Shown: positions 5,463 to 12,062 of the stretch, piece after piece | Layout: each line of letters starts with the position of its first letter | Numbering within the stretch: the stretch's first letter is position 1 | Assembly (NCBI GenBank): GCA_031082105.1 | Contig: JAVHLO010000060.1 | Location: 1-12,162, forward strand | DNA length: 12,162 nt | DNA from: Planctomycetota bacterium | GTDB lineage: Bacteria; Planctomycetota; MHYJ01; JACQXL01; JAVHLO01 | Direction of reading: 5' to 3' | Notes under the pieces: generated by a model | The model's input: the letters and a program-made list of their open reading frames with translations, nothing else | Told to the model about the DNA's origin: nothing | Databases searched by the model: none | Translations under genes and position numbers: made by a program

Positions 5463-6911
5463 TCATTTCTTGCCCGCCCTGGCGTTGAACCCCGCGAACG
5501 GGTGATCGGGCAGCAGGATGATCTTGTTCTGTTTGCCGGAGATGAGCGCGGACAGCCGCAGCAGCGAAAAACCGATGCCCGCATTGCCGACCATGAACCC
5601 GGTCGGGTAGTACGGGTATTTCTTCGCCGTCATGTCTTCCGTATCGTACAGCGCGTAGAGTCGGAGCTTGCCCTCTTTGCGGAGCGATTTGATGACCGCG
5701 TCCGCGACGGTCTTCGCGTCGTCGAGGAACTTCCGGTCGCCCGTCGCCTCGTAAACGTTGCAGAACGCGTCGATGTATCCGGCCGCGCCGCAGCAGAACG
5801 ACGGGTTTGCGAACGACGCGTCGGTCGAGCCGATGCAGACGCTGTTTCTCAAGCCGGTGCCGGCCTTGCGGGCGACCTCGAGCGGCTCGGTCTTGCCCGT
5901 CAGCCTGTTTGCGAGGATGAACACGCGCGCGGTTCCGGGCGAGCCGTGGCACCAGCTCGCCATGACGGAGTTCTCCTTCCCCTCCGGCGGCGTGCCCGCG
6001 TAGTATTCCCAGAAGAGGCCCTTGCGTCCGTCGTCCTTTGCGACCGACTCGATCCACCGCGCGCCGCCTGTCGCGGCGTCCTGGAATTCCGGTTCGCGGA
6101 GCGCCATCAGGAAGAAGACGATGCCGGCCGCCCCGTGCGAGAAATTCGGGTCGAGCGCGCCGTACGTCTGCCACTGGCACAGGTCGTTCTTGTTTTCGGA
6201 CCGCGAGACGAGCCAGCGACCGGCCTTCTTCGCGGTCTCGAGGTATTCTACGCGCTTCGTCAGGCGGTGCATCTCGAGCAGTGAAAGACCGATCCCGGCC
6301 TCGCCGCCGATGATGTCCTGGAAGGAATACTCCCAGCAGCAGCCGTCCTTCTCGCGCTTCGCCTCTTTGATGATCCGTTCGAACGCGTCATTGGCGCATT
6401 TCAGAAACCGCTGGTCGCCGGCGGCCTTGTGCAGGTGGACCAGGAAGATGCCGATGCCCGCATTGCCGTCGTAGAGGCCGCACCGGGCGCCGTCGGGTGT
6501 GATCCGCTCCTTGTGCTCGCACGCGCCCTCCCACTGGAGCCCGCCCGACGGCGCGGGCTTTGCCAGCTTGACGAGCCTCAGCCCGACGCCCTTCGCAGCG
6601 TCGAGGAACCGTGGAGTGCCGGTGACCGCTTGGAGGTTCAGAAGGAAAAAACCGGCGCCCGTGATGCCGGTGTAGAGCGAGAGCGGCAGTTGCTTGTTCA
6701 CCTCGCTTGTGTCCGCCGGACCGCCCTCGTATTGCCGCCAGAAAATGCCGTCGCCTTCCTTCCTGGCCGACTGGACAAGGTACGTGCCGATCTCGACCGC
6801 CACGTCCTGGTACTCGTCTGCGCCGGCGGGGCAGGTGAACGTCCCGAGCGCGACCATGAGGCCGGCGGCGAGGCCAAGCGCGCGCACGACCGCGCGCGCG
6901 GACGTGCCCAT
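5463..6911 (-). CDS. Exported LanC-like protein B with CCG zinc motif
   Basis: This 482-residue protein has a signal peptide (RAVVRALGLAAGLMVALG, likely cut after PAGA at 31) and seven LanC-type hairpins: GITGAG (82), GNAGIG (149), GGEAGIG (202), SHGAAG (258), WCHGSPG (320), CCGAAG (373) and GNAGIG (442). LanC equivalents are His259, Cys321 and Cys373, but the usual CHG is CCG, so the third zinc ligand would be Cys374. I chose ATG at 6911 because AAGAGG lies 4 bases upstream, the signal peptide starts right there, and the likely promoter (-10 at 6991-6996) would start transcription downstream of the first upstream ATGs (7004, 6995 and 6992). A longer form from 7004 is less likely. It is first in the leftward cluster, 343 bp ahead of the caspase-fold lipoprotein. 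LanC family membership is strong; thioether-forming activity on exported substrates is inference. Confidence 0.85.
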   Translation of the reverse strand: MGTSARAVVRALGLAAGLMVALGTFTCPAGADEYQDVAVEIGTYLVQSARKEGDGIFWRQYEGGPADTSEVNKQLPLSLYTGITGAGFFLLNLQAVTGTPRFLDAAKGVGLRLVKLAKPAPSGGLQWEGACEHKERITPDGARCGLYDGNAGIGIFLVHLHKAAGDQRFLKCANDAFERIIKEAKREKDGCCWEYSFQDIIGGEAGIGLSLLEMHRLTKRVEYLETAKKAGRWLVSRSENKNDLCQWQTYGALDPNFSHGAAGIVFFLMALREPEFQDAATGGARWIESVAKDDGRKGLFWEYYAGTPPEGKENSVMASWCHGSPGTARVFILANRLTGKTEPLEVARKAGTGLRNSVCIGSTDASFANPSFCCGAAGYIDAFCNVYEATGDRKFLDDAKTVADAVIKSLRKEGKLRLYALYDTEDMTAKKYPYYPTGFMVGNAGIGFSLLRLSALISGKQNKIILLPDHPFAGFNARAGKK

Positions 6912-6990
6912 CGGGCCTCTTCCCGTGCGCACCACAGGAGGTATTGCGGCATTGCTGTTCTTTGTGTCGCTTGAGTCCATTGCACCGGAC

Positions 6991-7019
6991 ATCATAGCAT
7001 TCATCGCGGGCTAGAGCAA
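6991..7019 (-). promoter_or_regulatory. Putative sigma70 promoter for LanC-like B
   Basis: On the minus strand, TTGCTC (7019-7014) and TATGAT (6996-6991) are separated by 17 bases. The -10 matches 5 of 6 consensus bases; the -35 is weak (3 of 6). Transcription would begin near 6984, giving a leader of about 70 bases before ATG 6911. It lies back to back with the folD promoter. Confidence 0.5.
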
Positions 7020-7039
7020 GAGACTGCTGACTTTTTTGC

Positions 7040-7068
7040 TTGACAGCCGGTCTCGGTGGGGGTATCAT
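7040..7068 (+). promoter_or_regulatory. Sigma70-type promoter for folD
   Basis: TTGACA (7040-7045, perfect -35) is followed after 17 bases by TATCAT (7063-7068, 4 of 6 matches to TATAAT). Transcription would begin near 7075, with a leader of about 93 bases before the folD ATG. It is the best promoter in the window and diverges from the LanC-like B promoter 20 bases away. Confidence 0.7.
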
Positions 7069-7167
7069 TTGACCTTTCGCCGCCCGTGCGTGCGGTGACG
7101 GATCTTGCCGGGTCCGCGCTCCGGCGCGCGTAACGTGTTGTTCAAACCGATTTCTTGGAGGTCAGTC

Positions 7168-8061
7168 ATGGCTCAAATCATCAGCGGCAACGAGGTCTCG
7201 AAACAGATCCAGGCGGAGACGAAGGTCGAGTCGGAGGCGCTGCGCAGCAAGGGCGTAGTCCCGGGACTGGCGACCGTACTCGTGGGAGAGGATCCCGCGT
7301 CCCAGGTCTACATCGGCCAGAAAATAAAAACATGCAACAAGCTCGGCATCGAGTCCTTTCACCATCACCTGTCCGAGAAGGCGACCGAGTCCGAGATCCT
7401 CGGACTCGTCCAGAAACTGAACAACGACCCGAAAGTCCACGGCATCCTCTGCCAGCTCCCGCTGCCGAAGCATATCGACAGCGACAAGATCCTCGTCGCA
7501 ATCTCGCCCAACAAGGACGTTGACGGCTTCCACCTGATGAACATGGGCAAGCTCCTTTCGAAGAAGAACGCGCGCGAGATCAGCGAGTCCGGCATCTACC
7601 TGCCCTGCACGCCGCACGGGATCATCCAGCTCCTGCGCAGGACCGGGATCCCGATGGCCGGCGCCGAAGCGGTCATCGTCGGCCGCAGCAACATAGTCGG
7701 CAAGCCGGTTGCGCTGCTGCTCATGGCCGAGAACGCCACGGTTACCATCTGCCACACCGGCACGAAGGACCTTGGCGAGGTCTGCAGACGCGCGGACATA
7801 CTCGTCGCGGCGATCGGCAAGCCGAAGGTCGTCACCGCCGACATGGTGAAGAACGGCGTCACGGTCATCGATGTTGGTGTGAACCGCATCGGCAAGACGC
7901 CCGAAGGCAAGGACATGCTGGTCGGCGACGTGGATTTCGACGGCGTGAAGGAAAAAGCGCGCGCGATCACGCCCGTCCCGGGCGGCGTCGGCCCCATGAC
8001 GATCGCCATGCTCATGGTCAATACCGTGAAGGCGGCAAGACTGCTCTCGGGCGTGAAGTAG
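7168..8061 (+). CDS. folD: Bifunctional methylenetetrahydrofolate dehydrogenase/cyclohydrolase FolD
   Basis: This cytoplasmic enzyme oxidises 5,10-methylene-THF with NAD(P)+ and hydrolyses the methenyl product to 10-formyl-THF, feeding purine and formyl-Met synthesis. At 297 residues it has the usual family length. Visible signatures are YIGQKIKTCNKLGI with the catalytic Lys of the Y..K pair, QLPLPKHID, DVDGFH, PCTPHGIIQLL, the nucleotide-binding GRSNIVGKPVALLL, and PVPGGVGPMTIAMLMVNT near the C-terminus. ATG 7168 has GGAGG at 7157-7161, 6 bases upstream, so it is preferred over the longer in-frame start at 7105. It appears to be transcribed alone from the promoter at 7040-7068, and the next gene begins 431 bp later. 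Nothing is odd about it. Its folate role gives no obvious link to the neighbouring genes. Confidence 0.97.
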   Translation: MAQIISGNEVSKQIQAETKVESEALRSKGVVPGLATVLVGEDPASQVYIGQKIKTCNKLGIESFHHHLSEKATESEILGLVQKLNNDPKVHGILCQLPLPKHIDSDKILVAISPNKDVDGFHLMNMGKLLSKKNAREISESGIYLPCTPHGIIQLLRRTGIPMAGAEAVIVGRSNIVGKPVALLLMAENATVTICHTGTKDLGEVCRRADILVAAIGKPKVVTADMVKNGVTVIDVGVNRIGKTPEGKDMLVGDVDFDGVKEKARAITPVPGGVGPMTIAMLMVNTVKAARLLSGVK

Positions 8062-8076
8062 CCCGGTCCGCCGCTA

Positions 8077-8100
8077 TAGGAGGCAGCTCCTGCGAGTCGG
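8077..8100. repeat. TAGGAGGCAGCTCC repeat, copy 1
   Basis: TAGGAGGCAGCTCC begins 16 bases after the folD stop and is followed by TGCGAGTCGG. GGAG and CTCC can pair. The same start occurs at 8187-8214 (TAAGAGGCAGCTCC) and 11963-11989. It resembles bacterial REP elements of the GTAGGAG type. Confidence 0.6.
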
Positions 8101-8160
8101 GATTTCTACGCTGCCCATGGCAGCGGTCGGATTGCCCTGTGTCAGAGGACATGGAAGAAC

Positions 8161-8177
8161 CCCCGGCATGGCCGGGG
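8161..8177. repeat. Perfect hairpin CCCCGGC-ATG-GCCGGGG
   Basis: Seven-base arms CCCCGGC (8161-8167) and GCCGGGG (8171-8177) flank ATG. The stem is GC-only and very stable, but TAGAAGT follows with no T-tract, so a rho-independent terminator for folD is not supported. A smaller palindrome, CTGCC-CAT-GGCAG, lies at 8111-8123. Confidence 0.6.
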
Positions 8178-8185
8178 TAGAAGTC

Positions 8186-8214
8186 TGTAAGAGGCAGCTC
8201 CCGCTGCCGACGAT
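8186..8214. repeat. GGCAGCTCCCGCTGCC REP-like hairpin, copy 2
   Basis: Arms GGCAGC (8193-8198) and GCTGCC (8203-8208) flank TCCC and are followed by CGACGAT (8208-8214). The copy at 11961-11989 has the same order with a longer stem (GGCAGCT, CC, AGCTGCC, then CGACGAT). Confidence 0.7.
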
Positions 8215-8275
8215 GGTGAAGTCCCCCCTTGGCAAAGGGGGATTCAGGGGGTTGTCTGCGGACTCCCTGTGCTCT
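8215..8275. repeat. CCCCCTTGGCAAAGGGGG element, possibly inserted
   Basis: CCCCCCTTGGCAAAGGGGG followed by ATTCAGGGGG forms a palindromic core at about 8223-8250. The whole 61-base stretch lies between two CGACGAT copies (8208-8214 and 8276-8282). At 11983-11989 only one CGACGAT occurs and the stretch is absent. Similar TCCCCC...GGCAAAGGGGGATT repeats are, from general knowledge, common between genes in many bacteria. Confidence 0.55.
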
Positions 8276-8335
8276 CGACGATGCGCAGCGCGAACGCGGA
8301 GCGCGGGGTCGAGCACGAGCAAGAGCAAGCGGAGG
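8271..8335. repeat. Composite GAGCACGAGCAAGAGC repeat, copy 1
   Basis: CGACGATGCGCAGCGCGAAC followed by GGAGCGCGGGGTCGAGCACG and AGCAAGAGCAAGC is matched, imperfectly and in the same orientation, by 11983-12045 (CGACGATTTGCGAAGCGAGT, then GAGAGCGCGGGATCGAGCAA and more GAGCAMGAGC units). The GAGCAAGAGCACGAG core is itself a hexamer-like tandem. Confidence 0.65.
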
Positions 8336-8492
8336 AGTCTCAAGGGAAGGCCGAGGGTCTTGCCGAGTCGGACCGCCGTGCCGCGATCGTGAAGTAGCTG
8401 CCAGAGCTTGATCGTCCCCGTCCTCCGGCCGCCGGGCAGGCAGTTCTTTCCGACCTCCTCGCCGTACAATCACAAAATTGAGGCCCATCCCC

Positions 8493-11400
8493 ATGCCTTA
8501 CGAAAAGGAGAAACCCGCTGACGGCTCGCTCGACGATCTTCTCCGCAAGCGCGAGCAGATCGACCGTAATATCGAGCAGCAGTACCAGAAGCACATGGCC
8601 GTGCTGTTCGTCGATATCCAGGGCTCGACGACGCTCTATGAACAGCAGGGCGACATCGACGGCCGGATCTTCGTGCGGCGACTCGAAGAGATGGCCCTGC
8701 CCGCGATCGCGGAGGGAGAGGGGAAGCTTGTGAAGAAACTCGGCGACGGGCTGCTCGCCGCATTCCCCGCTGCTGCAGGCGCGGCCCGCTGTGCCAACCG
8801 GCTCCAGCTCGCCGTCGCTCAGAACAACCTCAAGGCCGACGCGGCCGAAAAGTTCAATGTCAGGATCGGCCTCCACTGGGGAAAGGTCCTCCTCGAAGAG
8901 TCCGGTGATGTCTACGGCGATGTCGTCAACGTTGCCGCGCGGATCCAGGGCCAGGCCGAGCCCGCGCAGACGGTCGTCTCCGCAGAGATGTTCCGCGAAC
9001 TCGAACGCGCCGACATCTTCTGCCTCCCCGTCGGCAAAGCCCAGCTCAAGGGAAAGAAAGAGGCCATAGAACTCTACCTCCTGCCGTGGAACCCGAGGCA
9101 GCGCTACATGCCCACGCGGGCCGTCGCGGGCCGGACCACCGCCGTGCTCCGGGCGACCCGCCGCGAAGACAAGCTCGTCGTGACCTTCTCGCCCGCGCGC
9201 GAAGACATGCCGCCGGCGAACTGCAAACCGCACGAGATGCCGTTCCCCGAAGCGGCGCTCTCCGAGTGCTGCCGCCGGGTCGACCGGTTTCTCGAAGGGG
9301 TGAACAGGAAAGGCTCGCAGCGCGAAGGGCTGCTCGACGAGCTGCGCGAGATCGGGAGCGGGCTCTTCGCCGCCGCGTTGCCGGAACCGGTCCGCAACGA
9401 GATCAGGCAGGCCCGCGCCGCGCACCTGCTCCTCCAGGCGGACGGGGCGCTGGCGCATGTCCCCTGGGAGTTCATGCACGATGGCGACGAGTTCATCTCG
9501 TTGCGGTTCGCGTGCGGTCGGGCGACGGAATCGGAGGGAAGGGCGACCTTGCCCGGTGCGCGGCGCATGGAGCCGCCGTACTCGATGCTGCTCGTGGCGA
9601 ACCCGACCGGCGACCTCGCCGCAGCGGTCGAAGAGGCGCAGCTCATCAAGAAGACCGTGACGCAGTTCCCCGACCTGCGGCTTGACACGCTGCTCGACCG
9701 CGTGCAGCGCGGGGCGTTCCTTGCCGCCGTGCCGCAGGCGAACATACTGCACTTCTCCGGCCATACCGAGTACGAACGGGCCAACCCGGCGCAGAGCCGC
9801 TGGCGGTTCGCCGACGGCGCGGTCAGGGCGGAAGAGATACTCCAGTTGAAGACCGCGCGCGCTCTCCCGCAGATAATGTTCGTCAACTCCTGCGAATCCG
9901 GCCGCGCCCCGCTCCTCGCCGAGCACGGGCTGTTCGGGCTCGCACAGGCGTTCCTCGCGAAGGGCGTCCAACACTACATCGGCGCGCTGTGGAATATCTA
10001 TGACCAGCCCAGCCGCGATTTCGCGCACGTCTTCTACTCGCGGCTCCTCGAAGGCTACTCGGTCGGCGACGCCGTCCGCGCAGGGCGGTTCGAGGTCGTC
10101 GACAAGTACGGCTCGAAATCGCTAATGTGGGCAAGCTATGTCCTGTACGGCGACCCGGCCGCGACGCCGTTCCCGATCCGTGAAACCGCCGTGGCCGGCG
10201 TTGCCGAGAGACCTGCCGCGGCAGTCGCCGCGCCTGCCGCGCAGCCTGTTGCGCCGGCGCCGGTTCCGGCCCTTGCGACGCCAGCGCCCGGCCACGCAGA
10301 GACAACTCCGGGTGCGGGACAACGAAAGGGCATCCCGGGCTTCGTCTTCGGTATGGCCGCCACCATTCTCGTAGCGGTGATCGCCGTCCTCGCATACAAG
10401 GCCCTGAACAAGACTGACCAGAACGATCAGAAAACTACAAGGGCGACAACGCCCGACAAGACGACACAGGCCGGCACTCAGCCGAACACGGGGGACAACA
10501 CAGGGCCAACCACGCAGCCCGGCACGACAACGACAACGGCGAATACCGATCCGGCACACGCGGCGTCCACGGGTTCGACCCAGACCACGAACGCCGCCGG
10601 CACTCAGGACCCTTCGACCACGACTACGGCCCTCGAGGCGGAGCTGCCGAAGAACCCGCTGATCGCGGTTTTGCCGTATCAAAGCCTCGACGCGCAGGAC
10701 CAGGCGAACGCGTGGCTTGGCCAGGGGCTGGCGGAGGCGATCACCACCGACCTGACGAAGGTCTCGTCCGTGCGCGTCGTCGAGCGCGCGATGCTGACGG
10801 AGGTGCTCAAGGAGATCCAGAACGGCGAGACGAAATACTTCGACCCGAAGTTCCGCGTCGAACCGGGCAAGCTCGCCAATGCGGGCGTGCTCGTCGGCGG
10901 TTCGTTCGTCGTCAAGGGGGGCGAGCTGCAGGTCTTTTCGCGGTTCGTGCTCACGTCGACGGGCGCGGTCCTTCTTACCACGAAACACCGTGACAAGGCG
11001 GACAACCTCTTCACGCTCCAGGATGCGATCGTCAGGGACCTCATTGACGCGCTGAAGCTCGAGCTTTCGAAGGACGAGAAAGCCCGGGTGCAGGAGGCGC
11101 CGACCGCGTCGACCGAGGCGTTCCAGCAGTACGTCCGCGGTGTGATGCTGCTGAACGACAACAAGATGGAAGAGGCGGCGGAGGCGTTCCGCAAGGCGGC
11201 GCAGGAGGACCCGCTCTTCGTCGAGGCGCAGAAGAGCCTCGGCGACGTCTACAAGTTCCTCGACAAGGTGGACGAGTTCGTCGAACAGCAGACGGTCAAC
11301 AAGTGTCTCACGAAGATCAGGTGCCTGGAGCAGGCGCTCGCATCGCCTGAAGATCGGCCGACGATCCCGGAAGAAATCCAGGGCGACATGCCGTGGCAGC

Positions 11401-11801
11401 CGGACAAGAAGTGCGTCGCGTACTGCCTCCTGCAGGCGTACTACGAGATCGTGAAGCACTACCAGTGGCCGAACGAGAAAGAGCCGGTCGAGGAGCAGAA
11501 GAAGCGGCTCGCATTCTACTACGACAAGTACCAAGAGCGGTGCAAGGACTATCTTGGGACGTACTACAAGAAGAAGAACCACGAGTCCGGCGACCGCAAC
11601 GATTTCTACGACACGACGATCATCGGGCACATGGTCCACTTGCACGAGCAGTTTGACGAGCTCGAGCCTGCGATCGCGCTGTTGAAGAAGCTGATCATGG
11701 ATTTTCCGCACCTGACCTCGGAGATCCAGGGCGCCGCGGACCAGATCCGCAACATGCAGGCGGAGCTGGAGAAGAAGAAGGAGAAGGAGAAGGACAAGTA
11801 G
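8493..11801 (+). CDS. Adenylyl cyclase-CHAT-TM-FlgO/TolB-like-TPR fusion protein
   Basis: This 1102-residue modular protein starts at ATG 8493 (GAGG 9 bases upstream; a TTG at 8478 is an alternative). Residues 35-200 are a class III cyclase: metal-binding Asp41 (FVDIQGST) and Asp85 (KKLGDG), transition-state Asn146 and Arg150 (VVNVAAR), and purine-selecting Lys81 and Asp139, which indicate ATP and so cAMP. Residues about 215-560 are a CHAT caspase-like domain with His424 (HFSGHT), Cys467 (FVNSCESG) and VLYGDPA (550-556). An Ala/Pro linker leads to one membrane helix (about 616-638, after RK), then a Thr/Gln/Asn-rich linker (640-712). Residues 720-865 resemble FlgO/TolB-like domains (IAVLPYQSLD, GLAEAITTDL), and 872-930 TPR-type helices; the tail is Lys/Glu-rich. 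Topology suggests cyclase and CHAT inside, FlgO-like and TPR outside. It is transcribed alone, flanked by REP-like repeats. Domain calls are strong; peptidase target and signal are unknown. Confidence 0.92.
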   Translation: MPYEKEKPADGSLDDLLRKREQIDRNIEQQYQKHMAVLFVDIQGSTTLYEQQGDIDGRIFVRRLEEMALPAIAEGEGKLVKKLGDGLLAAFPAAAGAARCANRLQLAVAQNNLKADAAEKFNVRIGLHWGKVLLEESGDVYGDVVNVAARIQGQAEPAQTVVSAEMFRELERADIFCLPVGKAQLKGKKEAIELYLLPWNPRQRYMPTRAVAGRTTAVLRATRREDKLVVTFSPAREDMPPANCKPHEMPFPEAALSECCRRVDRFLEGVNRKGSQREGLLDELREIGSGLFAAALPEPVRNEIRQARAAHLLLQADGALAHVPWEFMHDGDEFISLRFACGRATESEGRATLPGARRMEPPYSMLLVANPTGDLAAAVEEAQLIKKTVTQFPDLRLDTLLDRVQRGAFLAAVPQANILHFSGHTEYERANPAQSRWRFADGAVRAEEILQLKTARALPQIMFVNSCESGRAPLLAEHGLFGLAQAFLAKGVQHYIGALWNIYDQPSRDFAHVFYSRLLEGYSVGDAVRAGRFEVVDKYGSKSLMWASYVLYGDPAATPFPIRETAVAGVAERPAAAVAAPAAQPVAPAPVPALATPAPGHAETTPGAGQRKGIPGFVFGMAATILVAVIAVLAYKALNKTDQNDQKTTRATTPDKTTQAGTQPNTGDNTGPTTQPGTTTTTANTDPAHAASTGSTQTTNAAGTQDPSTTTTALEAELPKNPLIAVLPYQSLDAQDQANAWLGQGLAEAITTDLTKVSSVRVVERAMLTEVLKEIQNGETKYFDPKFRVEPGKLANAGVLVGGSFVVKGGELQVFSRFVLTSTGAVLLTTKHRDKADNLFTLQDAIVRDLIDALKLELSKDEKARVQEAPTASTEAFQQYVRGVMLLNDNKMEEAAEAFRKAAQEDPLFVEAQKSLGDVYKFLDKVDEFVEQQTVNKCLTKIRCLEQALASPEDRPTIPEEIQGDMPWQPDKKCVAYCLLQAYYEIVKHYQWPNEKEPVEEQKKRLAFYYDKYQERCKDYLGTYYKKKNHESGDRNDFYDTTIIGHMVHLHEQFDELEPAIALLKKLIMDFPHLTSEIQGAADQIRNMQAELEKKKEKEKDK

Positions 11802-11821
11802 GGCGGACTGCAGGAATCAGT

Positions 11822-11921
11822 GCCGCGACCGTAAGGGAGCGGTTAAGCGCTCGACGGAGGGCGGGTGAGGCTCGCGCGGGGCCCGCAATAATGTAGCACA
11901 GGCGTCCCGCCTGTGCCCGTC
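11822..11921. repeat. 100-bp direct repeat, copy 1, with perfect hairpin
   Basis: This copy matches 12063-12162 at 96 of 100 positions (differences are A/G, T/C, G/C and T/C). It starts GCCGCGACCGTAAGGGAGCG (GACCG and CGGTT-type arms can pair) and ends in a perfect hairpin: GCACAGGCG (11896-11904), TCC loop, CGCCTGTGC (11908-11916). The composition suggests several REP-like units fused into one module. Confidence 0.85.
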
Positions 11922-11930
11922 GACCTGCCC

Positions 11931-11947
11931 GGGAGGGCGAGGCTCCC
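11931..11947. repeat. GGGAG-CTCCC hairpin
   Basis: GGGAG (11931-11935) and CTCCC (11943-11947) flank GGCGAGG. The core GGAGGGCGAGGCT is echoed inside the 100-bp repeats (GGAGGGCGGGTGAGGCT), indicating related repeat units. Confidence 0.5.
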
Positions 11948-11960
11948 GTCGAGTCGCGCC

Positions 11961-12045
11961 TGTAGGAGGCAGCTCCAGCTGCCGACGATTTGCGAAGCGA
12001 GTGGAGAGCGCGGGATCGAGCAAGAGCAGGAGCACGAGCAAGAGT
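11961..12045. repeat. GGCAGCT REP-like hairpin plus GAGCAAGAGC composite, copy 2
   Basis: TGTAGGAGGCAGCTCCAGCT leads a perfect stem, GGCAGCT (11968-11974), CC, AGCTGCC (11977-11983), then CGACGAT (11983-11989) and a composite ending in GAGCAAGAGCAGGAGCACG units. It corresponds to 8186-8214 plus 8276-8335 without the CCCCCTT element. Confidence 0.7.
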
Positions 12046-12062
12046 GGTGTGGGCTGAACCGA

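Larger units (their letters stand above)
8062..8492. other. Mosaic of REP-like hairpin repeats between folD and the cyclase-CHAT gene
   Basis: This 431-base gap is mostly short palindromes and shared repeat modules (listed separately), several of which recur at 11961-12045. The last 100 bases before the cyclase-CHAT start show no clear promoter. A minus-strand frame from 8469 is open through the gap but runs into the repeats and lacks a ribosome site, so no gene is called. Confidence 0.6.

Noticed and set aside
5120..5584. Upstream extension of the lipoprotein gene to 5584
   Set aside because: It would bury the lipoprotein signal 155 residues inside the protein and translate the inverted repeat; ATG 5119 has a strong ribosome site.
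6824..6850. Lipobox in LanC-like B around Cys27
   Set aside because: The residues before the Cys (GTFTC) do not fit a lipobox; cleavage after PAGA by signal peptidase I fits better.
8161..8177. Rho-independent terminator for folD
   Set aside because: The hairpin is strong but no T-tract follows on either strand.
8074..8469. 131-codon minus-strand frame between folD and the cyclase-CHAT gene
   Set aside because: It begins at TTG without a ribosome site and runs through several REP-like palindromes. A decayed gene fragment in its first 45 codons is possible but cannot be supported.
8340..10028. 562-codon minus-strand frame opposite the cyclase-CHAT gene, and a similar one at 10122-11711
   Set aside because: Both are opposite well-supported domains and have the Arg/Leu/Glu-rich composition of GC-rich antisense frames.
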